Counted from the stretch's first letter, positions 1 to 6,966 are shown. The stretch is DNA of 13,278 nucleotides from Kineosphaera sp039812485 (GCA_039812485.1 JBDIAP010000107.1:1-13278); one strand, 5' to 3'. Made by a program: numbers and translations. Notes: generated from the sequence alone by a model not told the origin.

Positions 1-309
1 GTGCAGGCCCGGCCCGCCGTGGGCGTCGCGACCGCCGGCGTCCCGGCGACGGCCACGCTCGCCACGCCGGCAGCGCGGGTCTTCGGCGCGGGGGTGAACG
101 CCATCTCGAGCGGCCGGTCGGGTCGTCGCGCGGTCGCGACCTCGCTCGACACCGCGCCCGCGTCGTCGATGCCCGATGGACCGGGCGAGCCGAACGGGTT
201 CGACGAGGAGCTCACGGCGACGGGCCGCCCGATCCACCCGTCGCTGCGCGCGGAGCAGAGCCGCGGCCCCCGCAATCAGCCGAAGCGCGCCCCCCGTTCG
301 AGGCGCTGA
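1..309 (+). CDS. secF: Protein translocase subunit SecF, C-terminal tail (partial)
   Basis: Only the last 102 codons are in the window; the gene begins upstream. The visible part is an Ala/Val-rich stretch followed by a hydrophilic, basic tail ending in GPRNQPKRAPRSRR. That ending (GRPIHPS ... RNQPKR ... SRR) resembles the cytoplasmic tails of actinobacterial SecF proteins. SecF works with SecD in the membrane to pull exported proteins through SecYEG using the proton gradient. The assignment rests on this tail and on context: secD-secF-apt-rel is a conserved actinobacterial order and apt and rel follow directly. No membrane helices or catalytic residues of SecF are visible here, so the call leans on synteny. 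The first codon in the window (GTG) is probably internal, not a start. Confidence 0.68.
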   Translation: MQARPAVGVATAGVPATATLATPAARVFGAGVNAISSGRSGRRAVATSLDTAPASSMPDGPGEPNGFDEELTATGRPIHPSLRAEQSRGPRNQPKRAPRSRR

Positions 310-345
310 CCGCCCGGCGGTCGTCGCCCGGACCCGGCCGGGCGG
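310..345 (+). terminator. GC-only hairpin just after secF stop
   Basis: CCGCCCGGC (310-318) pairs perfectly with GCCGGGCGG (337-345), a 9-bp stem with an 18-nt loop. It begins at the first base after the secF stop codon. There is no T-tract, so this would be a U-less, actinobacterial-type terminator or an mRNA processing/attenuation structure ahead of apt. In DNA this GC-rich, chance stems of this size are not rare. Confidence 0.4.
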
Positions 346-375
346 GCAGCCCACCCCTGAACGACAAGGACACCC

Positions 376-906
376 ATGGACCGCGAAGCCCTCGCCGCCC
401 TCGTCGCGTCGCGCCTGCGTGACGTCAACGACTTCCCCAAGCCCGGGGTCGTCTTCAAGGACTTCACGCCCCTGCTCGCCGACCCGCACGCGCTGCGGGC
501 CGTCGTCGACGACGTCGTCATCCGCTACCACGGGCATGTCGACGCGATCGCGGGCATCGAGGCCCGCGGCTTCATGATCGGCACCGCGTGCGCGGTGGCG
601 CTCGGGGTGGGGTTCGTGCCGATCCGCAAGAAGGGCAAGCTGCCCGCGGCGACGTTCACCGCGTCCTACGACCTCGAATACGGCACCGAGACCATCGAGG
701 TGCACCAGGACGCCTGCCGGGAGGGGCAGCGCGTGCTCATCATGGACGATGTGCTCGCGACGGGCGGCACCGCCGAGGCGGCGTGCACGCTCGTCGAGCG
801 CACCGGCGCGCAGGTCGTGGGGGTCGACGTCGTGTGCGAGATCGAGGCCTTGCGCGGCCGGGAGCGGCTGCAGGGCCGGGAACTGCGTGCCTTGCTCACC
901 ATCTGA
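376..906 (+). CDS. apt: Adenine phosphoribosyltransferase
   Basis: The 176-residue protein matches the usual Apt length. It catalyses adenine + PRPP to AMP + PPi in the cytosol, salvaging adenine. The N terminus has the FPKPGVVFKDFTPLL stretch typical of Apt. The core carries GIEARGF (about residues 60-66) and the PRPP-binding loop MDDVLATGGT at residues 123-132, with the acidic DD pair and the GGT turn. The ATG at 376 is supported by AAGGA (366-370) 5 nt upstream. The gene lies 66 nt after secF and 17 nt before rel, the classic secF-apt-rel arrangement. The purine link with Rel (which consumes GTP/GDP and ATP) is consistent but not proof of co-regulation. The family assignment is secure. Confidence 0.96.
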   Translation: MDREALAALVASRLRDVNDFPKPGVVFKDFTPLLADPHALRAVVDDVVIRYHGHVDAIAGIEARGFMIGTACAVALGVGFVPIRKKGKLPAATFTASYDLEYGTETIEVHQDACREGQRVLIMDDVLATGGTAEAACTLVERTGAQVVGVDVVCEIEALRGRERLQGRELRALLTI

Positions 907-911
907 GCACT

Positions 912-923
912 TATCATGGCGAC
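912..923 (+). promoter_or_regulatory. Leaderless -10 element for rel
   Basis: TATCAT (912-917) sits in the 17-nt apt-rel gap, exactly 6 nt before the rel ATG at 924. No Shine-Dalgarno sequence precedes that ATG. A TANNNT box 6-7 nt upstream of the start codon is the hallmark of a leaderless actinobacterial transcript starting at the A of ATG. No convincing -35 box is seen. Transcription from apt could also read through. Confidence 0.55.
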
Positions 924-3350
924 ATGAACGAGCCGGTTGCCTCTCGCGGCGCGCGCGGCAGCAGCGCCGCCGGAGCTTCCGGCGTGCCCTCCACCGGTGT
1001 TCCCGGCCAGGGTGAGCTGCCCAACGGGCCCGGCGGTCAGGTGCTCACGCCCCCGACGCCCTCGGTGCCGCCGACCTCGCGGGTGCGGGCGCGGCTGGCC
1101 CGCTTCGGGGGGCCGCGCCACCATGTCAATCCCGCGCTCGAGCCCCTGCTGCACACCGTGAAGACGACGCACCCCAAGGCCGACCTCGCGCTCATCGAGC
1201 GGGCGTATGCCGTGGCCGAGCGGGCCCACACCGGGCAGGTGCGCAAGAGCGGCGACCCCTACATCACGCATCCGCTGGCGGTGACGACGATCCTCGCCGA
1301 GCTCGGGATGACGCCCGTGACGCTCGCCGCGGCGCTGCTGCACGACACGGTGGAGGACACCTCCTACAGCCTGGAACAGCTCAGCGCCGAGTTCGGCGAG
1401 GAGATCGCGCTGCTCGTCAACGGCGTCACCAAGCTCGACAAGGTGACCTATGGCGAGGCCGCGCAGGCCGAGACCGTGCGCAAGATGATCATCGCGATGG
1501 CCCGGGACATCCGCGTGCTCGTCATCAAGCTCGCCGACCGGCTGCACAACGCCCGCACCTGGCGATATGTCTCGCGCTCGTCGGCCGAGCGCAAGGCCAA
1601 GGAGACCCTGGAGATCTACGCGCCGCTGGCCCATCGCCTCGGCATGAACACGATCAAGTGGGAGCTCGAGGACATCTCGTTCATGACCCTCTACCCGAAG
1701 GTCTACGAGGAGATCGTGCGCCTCGTCTCCGACCGGGCGCCGGCCCGCGACGAGCTCCTCAGCGGGGTCAAGTCGCAGGTCGCCGACGACCTCAAGGCGG
1801 CGCGGATCAACGCGGTCGTCACCGGGCGACCCAAGCACTACTACTCCGTCTATCAGAAGATGATCGTGCGGGGTCGCGAGTTCGACGAGATCTACGACCT
1901 CGTCGCGGTGCGCGTGCTCGTCGACACGGTGCGCGACTGTTATGCGGCGTTGGGCGCGATGCACGCCCGGTGGCGGCCGATGCCGGGCCGTTTCAAGGAC
2001 TACATCGCGATGCCGAAGTTCAACATGTACCAGTCGTTGCACACGACGGTCATCGGCCCCGACGGCAAGCCCGTCGAGATCCAGATCCGCACCCACACGA
2101 TGCACCGGCGCGCCGAATACGGGGTCGCTGCGCACTGGAAATACAAGGAGGTCAACGGCACCGTCGCGCCGGCGGGGCCGGGCACGAAGGGCGACGACTC
2201 GACCTCCGACATGGCGTGGCTGCGCCAGCTGCTCGACTGGCAGCAGGAGACGGCCGACCCCGAGGAGTTCCTCGAGACCCTGCGCTATGCCCTGGAGGCC
2301 CGGGAGGTCTACGTCTTCACCCCCAAGGGCGGGGTCATCGCGCTGCCGCTGGGCTCGACGCCGGTCGACTTCGCCTACGCCGTGCACACCGAGGTGGGGC
2401 ACCACTGCATCGGCGGTCGGGTCAACGGACGGCTCGTGCCGCTGGAGTCGACGCTCGACCACGGTGACGTCGTCGAGATCCTCACGTCGAAGGCCGACGG
2501 GGCCGGGCCCTCCCGCGACTGGCTGGCCTTCGTCAAGTCGCCACGGGCGCGCAACAAGATCCGGCAGTGGTTCAGCAAGTCGCGCCGCGAGGAGGCGATC
2601 GACTCCGGCAAGGACGCCATCGCCAAGGCGATGCGCAAGCGCAACCTGCCGCTGCAGCGGATCATAACCGCCGAGACCCTCACCGCGACCGCCGCCGAGC
2701 TGCGCTACACCGACATCGAGGCGCTCTATGCCGCGGTCGGTGAGGGGCACGTGTCGGCGCAGTCGGTCGTCGAGCGCGCGGTCGCCAGCCACGGCGGCGA
2801 GGACGGCGCCGAGGAGGATCTCGCGGAAGCGACGGTGCCGGGCACGAGCCGGGGTCGGCGCCGGGCCGGGGGCGACCCGGGGGTCGTCGTCAAGGGCATC
2901 AGCGGCATGTGGGTGAAGCTCGCCAAGTGCTGCACGCCGGTGCCGGGTGATCCGATCCTCGGCTTCAACACGCGCGAACGGGTCATCTCGGTGCACCGCA
3001 CCGACTGCACCAACAGCGTGCAGCTGCGCGCGCACCCGGAACGGCTCATCGAGGTCGAGTGGGCGCCGAGCGCGGCGAGCCTCTTCCTCGTCCAGCTGCA
3101 GGTCGAGGCGCTCGACCGGGCCCGGCTGCTCGTCGACGTCACCCGGGTGATCTCCGACCACCACGTCAACATCCTCTCGGCGACGGTGACGACCTCACGC
3201 GACCGCGTCGCGATCTCGCGGTTCACGTTCGAGATGGGCGACCCGAGCCACCTCGACCACGTCATCAACGCGGTCCGCCGCGTCGACGGCGTCTTCGACG
3301 TCTACCGCATCACCGGTGGCGGCAAGTCCGCCCGTCAGCACAAGGACTGA
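924..3350 (+). CDS. rel: Bifunctional (p)ppGpp synthetase/hydrolase Rel (RSH)
   Basis: The 808-residue long RSH enzyme controls the stringent response. It makes (p)ppGpp from GTP/GDP and ATP on starved ribosomes and hydrolyses it otherwise. Domains in order: a disordered N terminus of about 60 residues; HD hydrolase with LLHDTVEDT (H140-D141) and IKLADRLHN; synthetase with RPKHYYSVYQKM, RFKD at 356-359 and PVEIQIRT; TGS from about 462 to 523; Cys-containing zinc-finger/RIS region with KCCTPVPGD and HRTDC (about 664-695); and a C-terminal ACT domain (about 720-795). RFKD, rather than the EXDD of monofunctional RelA, together with an intact HD motif indicates both activities. The ATG at 924 is chosen because the reading frame extends upstream only through apt, and because of the -10 box 6 nt before it. 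Mycobacterial Rel is similar in length. Confidence 0.97.
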   Translation: MNEPVASRGARGSSAAGASGVPSTGVPGQGELPNGPGGQVLTPPTPSVPPTSRVRARLARFGGPRHHVNPALEPLLHTVKTTHPKADLALIERAYAVAERAHTGQVRKSGDPYITHPLAVTTILAELGMTPVTLAAALLHDTVEDTSYSLEQLSAEFGEEIALLVNGVTKLDKVTYGEAAQAETVRKMIIAMARDIRVLVIKLADRLHNARTWRYVSRSSAERKAKETLEIYAPLAHRLGMNTIKWELEDISFMTLYPKVYEEIVRLVSDRAPARDELLSGVKSQVADDLKAARINAVVTGRPKHYYSVYQKMIVRGREFDEIYDLVAVRVLVDTVRDCYAALGAMHARWRPMPGRFKDYIAMPKFNMYQSLHTTVIGPDGKPVEIQIRTHTMHRRAEYGVAAHWKYKEVNGTVAPAGPGTKGDDSTSDMAWLRQLLDWQQETADPEEFLETLRYALEAREVYVFTPKGGVIALPLGSTPVDFAYAVHTEVGHHCIGGRVNGRLVPLESTLDHGDVVEILTSKADGAGPSRDWLAFVKSPRARNKIRQWFSKSRREEAIDSGKDAIAKAMRKRNLPLQRIITAETLTATAAELRYTDIEALYAAVGEGHVSAQSVVERAVASHGGEDGAEEDLAEATVPGTSRGRRRAGGDPGVVVKGISGMWVKLAKCCTPVPGDPILGFNTRERVISVHRTDCTNSVQLRAHPERLIEVEWAPSAASLFLVQLQVEALDRARLLVDVTRVISDHHVNILSATVTTSRDRVAISRFTFEMGDPSHLDHVINAVRRVDGVFDVYRITGGGKSARQHKD

Positions 3351-3352
3351 GC

Positions 3353-3419
3353 GAGCCTCGACACGGGTCGGACGATCATCGATCCGAGGATCGGAGAATC
3401 GGCACCGACGCCGAGGCTC
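3353..3419. terminator. Inverted-repeat region between convergent rel and bioQ
   Basis: GAGCCTCG (3353-3360) pairs with CGAGGCTC (3412-3419), bracketing the 67-bp gap between the convergent rel and bioQ stop codons. Smaller nested stems lie inside, such as GATCC-GA-GGATC at 3381-3392. A bidirectional terminator is plausible from position, but the outer loop is long and there is no T-tract on either strand. Confidence 0.3.
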
Positions 3420-4017
3420 ACTGCGCGGGCGGAGCACCGATCCGCGTCGAGGACTCGATGCCCGCGATGACGTAGTCGAGTCCGTCCGCGAAGTCGTCGC
3501 CGGCGGTCCGCGCTCCGCCGTCGGAGGCGTCGTGCCGGACGGTGATGGCACCGACCCGAGCCGCCTGGGCGCGGGTCTGGGTGTCGAAGGCGTGACCGTA
3601 GACGTAGTGCAGCAGGGTCGCGGCGGCGGTGGCGGCCTGCGGGCCGGTCAAGCTGGCGTCGCGCAGCAGGTCGCGCAGCCCGTCGTAGGCGGCGCCGCCC
3701 CCCAGCCCGAACGCGAACATGCTCATGACGACGTCCGCCCCGTCGGCGTAGGCGAGCACGGCCGCATGCACGTCGGTGCAGCGCAGCCGCACCCGCTGCG
3801 CCCAGCCGGCGTCCATCGGCGGGGTCGTGTGCGGGCCGCGGGCGATGATCTCGTCGGCGACGGCGCCGAGCAGGGCCTGCTTGTTGGCGAAGTGGTGGTA
3901 GATCGCACTCTGCTGCACCCCGAGGGCGGCGCCGAGGCGGCGCATCGTGAGGTCCGGGAGCCCGACGTCGCCGAGGATGTCCAGCGCCGTGGCGACGACG
4001 TCTGCGCGGCGGTGCAT
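3418..4017 (-). CDS. bioQ: TetR-family regulator, probable biotin repressor BioQ
   Basis: The 199-residue protein has a TetR-type N-terminal helix-turn-helix: LTMRRLGAALGVQQSAIYHHFANKQALL, with the YHHF-x-NK-x-L signature of the recognition helix end. An all-helical, less conserved ligand/dimer domain follows. It is divergent from bioB across 151 bp that hold two TGAAC-N3-GTTCA palindromes. These match the general form of operators reported for actinobacterial BioQ (TGAAC-N3-GTTAC/GTTCA type), so BioQ is the likely identity and bioB the likely target. The ATG is supported by AGGAGG (4028-4023 on the minus strand) 5 nt upstream. One palindrome overlaps the predicted -35 of its own promoter, suggesting autorepression. 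The TetR family is certain; the BioQ role is inferred from context and operators. Confidence 0.82.
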   Translation of the reverse strand: MHRRADVVATALDILGDVGLPDLTMRRLGAALGVQQSAIYHHFANKQALLGAVADEIIARGPHTTPPMDAGWAQRVRLRCTDVHAAVLAYADGADVVMSMFAFGLGGGAAYDGLRDLLRDASLTGPQAATAAATLLHYVYGHAFDTQTRAQAARVGAITVRHDASDGGARTAGDDFADGLDYVIAGIESSTRIGAPPAQ

Positions 4018-4041
4018 GGCGTCCTCCTCGGGCTGCGGGGG

Positions 4042-4061
4042 GAACCGCGGCGGTGCGGTTC
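4042..4061 (-). other. 7-bp hairpin in the bioQ leader
   Basis: GAACCGC (4042-4048) and GCGGTTC (4055-4061) form a perfect 7-bp stem with a 6-nt loop. It would lie in the bioQ mRNA between its predicted start (about 4074) and the Shine-Dalgarno sequence. It could be a leader hairpin or a protein-binding palindrome unrelated to the TGAAC sites. Its function is unknown. Confidence 0.3.
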
Positions 4062-4075
4062 GCGGGCTCGGGTGG

Positions 4076-4106
4076 TCGACAGCCTACCGTCCGGAGTCGC
4101 TATGCT
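4076..4106 (+). promoter_or_regulatory. bioB promoter
   Basis: TATGCT (4101-4106) is a good -10 box. TCGACA (4076-4081), five of six matches to TTGACA, is a possible -35 with a long 19-nt spacer. The predicted start near 4113 falls inside the first TGAAC palindrome, and the last base of the -10 is the first base of that operator. A bound repressor would block initiation. Confidence 0.5.
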
Positions 4107-4109
4107 GAA
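4081..4109 (-). promoter_or_regulatory. bioQ promoter
   Basis: On the minus strand, TAGGCT (4086-4081) fits a TANNNT -10. TTCAGC (4109-4104) lies 17 bp upstream as a weak -35 and is formed partly by the GTTCAG arm of the first operator. The geometry would let one operator control both divergent promoters. Confidence 0.4.
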
Positions 4110-4133
4110 CGACGTTCAGGTGAACGCCGTTCA
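4106..4133. promoter_or_regulatory. Twin BioQ-type operators
   Basis: Two palindromes stand in tandem: TGAACGACGTTCA (4106-4118) and TGAACGCCGTTCA (4121-4133), separated by GG. The first extends to CTGAACG-A-CGTTCAG, a 15-nt palindrome perfect except for its central base. Centre spacing is 15 bp, about one and a half helical turns. They match the TGAAC-N3-GTTCA form of actinobacterial BioQ sites and cover the start region of bioB and the -35 of bioQ. A lone GTTCA half-site follows at 4142-4146. Confidence 0.8.
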
Positions 4134-4168
4134 GGTGGTGCGTTCACGCGACGATAGGGAGAGTGTCG

Positions 4169-5371
4169 ATGAGCATCGACGTCGAGAGCCTGGCGGACGC
4201 CGTCCTCGCCGGCCAGGACGCGTCGCAGGAGCAGGTGCTGGCCGTGCTGGCCTGCCCGGACGAGCAGGTCGTGCCGCTCGTCGCCGCGGCCGGCCGGGTG
4301 CGGCGCGCGCACTTCGGCAACACCGTCAAGGTCAACTACCTCGTCAATCTCAAGTCGGGCCTGTGCCCGGAGGACTGCAGCTACTGCTCGCAGGCCCTCG
4401 GGTCGAGCGCCGACATCCTGCGCTACTCGTGGCTGTCGACGCCGGAGGCGAACGAGCAGGCCGCGGCGGGGCTGCGCGGCGGGGCGAGCCGGGTGTGCCT
4501 CGTCTCGAGCGGGCGCGGGCCGAGCAACCGCGACGTCGAGCGGGTCGCCGAACTGGTCGGCGCGATCAAGGAGGAACACCCGGGAGTCGAGGTGTGCGCC
4601 TGCCTCGGGCTGCTCAAGGACGGGCAGGCCGACCGGCTCGCCCAGGCGGGGGTCGACGCCTACAACCACAACATCAACACCGCTGCCTCGCACCACGACG
4701 CGATCGTCTCGACGCACACCTACGCCGACCGGGTCGACACCGTCGAGCGGGCCAAGGGCGCGGGGCTCTCGCCGTGCAGCGGACTCATCGCGGGTCTGGG
4801 GGAGAGCGACGAGCAGCTCGTCGAGGCGCTCTTCGCGCTCAAGGCGCTGGGGGCCGACTCGATCCCGGTCAACTTCCTCATGCCGTTCGACGGCACGCCC
4901 CAGCACGGCACGTGGGAGCTGACCCCGCTGCGCTGCCTGCGGATCCTCGCGGCGGCGCGGTTCGTGTGCCCGGACACCGAGGTGCGCATCGCCGGCGGCC
5001 GCGAGATGCACCTGCGGTCGCTGCAGGGGCTCGCGCTGCACGTGGCGAACTCGATCTTCCTCGGCGACTACCTCACCTCCCAGGGCCAGGCGGCCGCCGA
5101 CGACCTGGCACTCATCGCCGACAACGGCTTCGTCGTGCTCGGCGCGGAGGCGGGTGGCCCCGAGGGCGCCCACCGGGTGACGGCCGCTGCCGGCGGGACC
5201 GCGGCCGGCGAGGTCGCCGGCTGCGGTGGGCACGACGCAAGCGGTTGTGGCCAGGGCACGTGCGCAGGCCCTGCGGGCGGCCGGCAGGAGAGAGCCGCCC
5301 GGCCCGGTCACGAGCACGACCCGAGCATCCGGCGCCGTGGTGCGGGGACAGCACTGCTGCCGAACGCCTGA
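4169..5371 (+). CDS. bioB: Biotin synthase
   Basis: BioB is a radical-SAM enzyme that inserts sulfur into dethiobiotin to make biotin. The radical-SAM motif CPEDCSYC gives C66, C70 and C73 for the [4Fe-4S] cluster. The auxiliary-cluster ligands are present: C110 (RVCLVSSG), C143 (VEVCACLG), C203 (SPCSGLIAGLGE) and R273 (VRIAGGRE), matching E. coli C97, C128, C188 and R260, so the enzyme should use the classical cluster. The ATG at 4169 is preferred to the GTG at 4163 because AGGGAG (4156-4161) is 7 nt from the ATG. At 400 residues it is longer than the roughly 350 of many BioBs. The excess is a Gly/Ala/Cys-rich stretch (about 325-385) before the end IRRRGAGTALLPNA; it contains C352, H355, C360 and C365. 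No bioA, bioD, bioF or bsaP-like gene is adjacent. Expression is probably controlled by BioQ. Confidence 0.96.
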   Translation: MSIDVESLADAVLAGQDASQEQVLAVLACPDEQVVPLVAAAGRVRRAHFGNTVKVNYLVNLKSGLCPEDCSYCSQALGSSADILRYSWLSTPEANEQAAAGLRGGASRVCLVSSGRGPSNRDVERVAELVGAIKEEHPGVEVCACLGLLKDGQADRLAQAGVDAYNHNINTAASHHDAIVSTHTYADRVDTVERAKGAGLSPCSGLIAGLGESDEQLVEALFALKALGADSIPVNFLMPFDGTPQHGTWELTPLRCLRILAAARFVCPDTEVRIAGGREMHLRSLQGLALHVANSIFLGDYLTSQGQAAADDLALIADNGFVVLGAEAGGPEGAHRVTAAAGGTAAGEVAGCGGHDASGCGQGTCAGPAGGRQERAARPGHEHDPSIRRRGAGTALLPNA

Positions 5372-5390
5372 CTCCGGGGCGCGACGGTCA

Positions 5391-5442
5391 GGCGGCCGTG
5401 CCGGCTCACGCCCGGCCGCCGCGCGCAGGGGGCGCGGCGGCC
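5391..5442 (+). terminator. bioB terminator with competing stems
   Basis: GGCCGCCGCGC (5414-5424) pairs with GCGCGGCGGCC (5432-5442), a perfect 11-bp GC-only stem with a 7-nt loop, about 40 nt after the bioB stop. An overlapping stem pairs GGCGGCCG (5391-5398) with CGGCCGCC (5413-5420). The two cannot form together because they share 5414-5420. There is no T-tract. The simplest role is a U-less terminator of bioB; an attenuator-like switch ahead of zwf is a possibility. Confidence 0.45.
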
Positions 5443-5466
5443 TCCGTGCAGCTCGTCGCCGGATAT

Positions 5467-5484
5467 GTACCAGGGCGCTGGTAC
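5467..5484. promoter_or_regulatory. Palindrome upstream of zwf, probable operator
   Basis: GTACCAG-N4-CTGGTAC is an 18-bp palindrome with perfect 7-bp arms (16 of 18 positions symmetric) ending 31 bp before the zwf ATG. Position and symmetry suit a dimeric repressor site near the zwf promoter. It could also fold as a 7-bp RNA hairpin followed by TTT. I cannot name the regulator. Confidence 0.5.
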
Positions 5485-5515
5485 TTTCGCGCCCCTGTCG
5501 GCAACTCTGGAGGGT

Positions 5516-6940
5516 ATGACCGCTCCCGCCACCGTCATCCTCTTCGGCGCCACGGGTGACCTCAGCAAGCGCAAGCTCATCCCGGGGCTGTTCCACCTGT
5601 TCCAGTCACAGCTCCTGGACGACCTGCGCATCGTCGGGACGGCCCTGGACGACCTGTCGATCGACGCCTTCCGCGACCTCGCCCTCGACGCGATCCGGCA
5701 GTTCGGCACCCGCAAGCGCGTCGAGGAGCAGACGCTCGGCGACTTCGCCCAACGGATCGACTACGTGCCGTCGGCGGCCGGCCCCGACGCCTTGCGGGCG
5801 GCAGTGCTGCGCGCGGAGGAACTCCTGCCCGGCGACAACGAGCTGCGCCTGCATTACCTGTCCGTGCCGCCCAAGGCCGCGCTGGCGGCCGTCGACATGA
5901 TCGGCCAGGCGCGGCTCGTCAAGCGCAGCCGCATCATCATGGAGAAGCCGTTCGGCACCGACCTGACTAGCGCGGTCAGCCTCAACAAGCAGCTGCACGA
6001 GACGTTCGCGGAGGAGCAGATCTTCCGTATCGACCATTTCCTCGGCAAGGAGGCGGCGCAGAACATCCTCGCGTTCCGCTTCGCCAACGGGCTCTTCGAG
6101 CCGATCTGGCACCGCAACCACATCGACCACATCCAGATCGACGTGCCGGAGACGCTGGGCCTGACGCAGCGGGGCGACTTCTACGAGCACACGGGCGCCT
6201 ACCGCGACATGGTCGTCACACACCTCTTCCAGGTGCTCGCGTTCACCGCGATGGAGCCGCCGACCGCGTTGGAGCCCAAGGCGATCAGCCGCGAGAAGAA
6301 CAAGGTCTTCCGCTCGATGCTGCCCGTCGAGCCGCATGACGTCGTGCGCGGGCAGTACGTCGGCTACAAGGAGGAGCCGGGCGTCGCGGCCGACAGCGAG
6401 ACCGAGACCTTTGTGGCACTCAAGTGCTACATCGACAACTGGCGGTGGGCCGGGGTGCCGTTCTACCTGCGCACGGGCAAACGCCTGGCCGAGGGCGCTC
6501 GCATCATCTCGATCGCCTTCAAGGAGCCGCCGCGGTCGATGTTCCCGGCCGGCTCCGGCGTGGGTGACCACGGCCCGGATCACCTGACGTTCGACCTGTC
6601 CGACCAGCCGCGGATGTCCCTGTCGTTCTATGGCAAGCGGCCCGGGCCCGGATACCGGCTCGACAAGCTCTCGATGCAGTTCGCGATGGAGAGCACGAAC
6701 TGGGCCGGCTCGGTGCTCGAGGCCTACGAACGGCTCATCTACGACGCCGTGCGCGGCGACAGCACCCTGTTCACCACCGCGAGCGGCATCGAGCGGCTCT
6801 GGGAGGTCAGCGAGCCGCTCATCGAGAACCCGCCCGTCGTGCGCCCCTACCAGCCCGGCTCCTGGGGGCCGAACCGCATCCACCAGCTCGTCGCGCCCTT
6901 CTCGTGGCGGCTGCCCTTCGAGCGGGCTTGGCGCGACTGA
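5516..6940 (+). CDS. zwf: Glucose-6-phosphate dehydrogenase, Zwf1-like
   Basis: The enzyme oxidises glucose 6-phosphate to 6-phosphogluconolactone with reduction of NADP, the first step of the oxidative pentose-phosphate pathway. The Rossmann motif LFGATGDLSKRKL is at residues 9-21. The substrate/catalytic motif RIDHFLGKE is at 171-179, with H174 and K178. MEKPFG and NWRWAGVPFYLRTGKRL are also typical. At 474 residues, with the VRGQYVGY and PGSWGP segments, it resembles the shorter actinobacterial Zwf1 (mycobacterial Rv1121) more than the Zwf found in tkt-tal-zwf-opcA operons. ATG 5516 puts the Rossmann motif at the expected place, but GGAGGG (5509-5514) is only 1 nt away. ATG 5465, 17 codons upstream, lacks a Shine-Dalgarno and would put the palindrome inside the gene. 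No opcA, tal or gnd is adjacent. The start is less certain than the function. Confidence 0.94.
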   Translation: MTAPATVILFGATGDLSKRKLIPGLFHLFQSQLLDDLRIVGTALDDLSIDAFRDLALDAIRQFGTRKRVEEQTLGDFAQRIDYVPSAAGPDALRAAVLRAEELLPGDNELRLHYLSVPPKAALAAVDMIGQARLVKRSRIIMEKPFGTDLTSAVSLNKQLHETFAEEQIFRIDHFLGKEAAQNILAFRFANGLFEPIWHRNHIDHIQIDVPETLGLTQRGDFYEHTGAYRDMVVTHLFQVLAFTAMEPPTALEPKAISREKNKVFRSMLPVEPHDVVRGQYVGYKEEPGVAADSETETFVALKCYIDNWRWAGVPFYLRTGKRLAEGARIISIAFKEPPRSMFPAGSGVGDHGPDHLTFDLSDQPRMSLSFYGKRPGPGYRLDKLSMQFAMESTNWAGSVLEAYERLIYDAVRGDSTLFTTASGIERLWEVSEPLIENPPVVRPYQPGSWGPNRIHQLVAPFSWRLPFERAWRD

Positions 6941-6966
6941 CGCCTGTGCAGAGCGTCAGTCGCGCC
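6930..6966. terminator. Bidirectional hairpin overlapping zwf stop
   Basis: GGCGCGACTGACGC (6930-6943) pairs perfectly with GCGTCAGTCGCGCC (6953-6966), a 14-bp stem with a 9-nt loop. The zwf stop codon lies inside the left arm. It sits between the convergent zwf and DUF349 genes, so it can serve both. Neither strand has a T-tract, as is common in high-GC actinobacteria. Confidence 0.75.

Noticed and set aside
666..3164. An 832-codon open frame antisense to rel
   Set aside because: It lies wholly opposite a well-supported Rel, its translation is Arg/Asp/Gly-rich without domain features, and long antisense frames are expected in DNA with this third-position GC bias.
5372..5515. A small bsaP-like gene after bioB
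   Set aside because: None of the three forward frames shows a Cys-rich short protein with a start and stop. The gap holds hairpins and the zwf palindrome instead.
3316..5559. A 747-codon forward frame across bioQ and bioB
   Set aside because: It runs antisense to BioQ and out of frame with BioB, both with clear motifs. The translation is low-complexity Arg/Gly/Ala.
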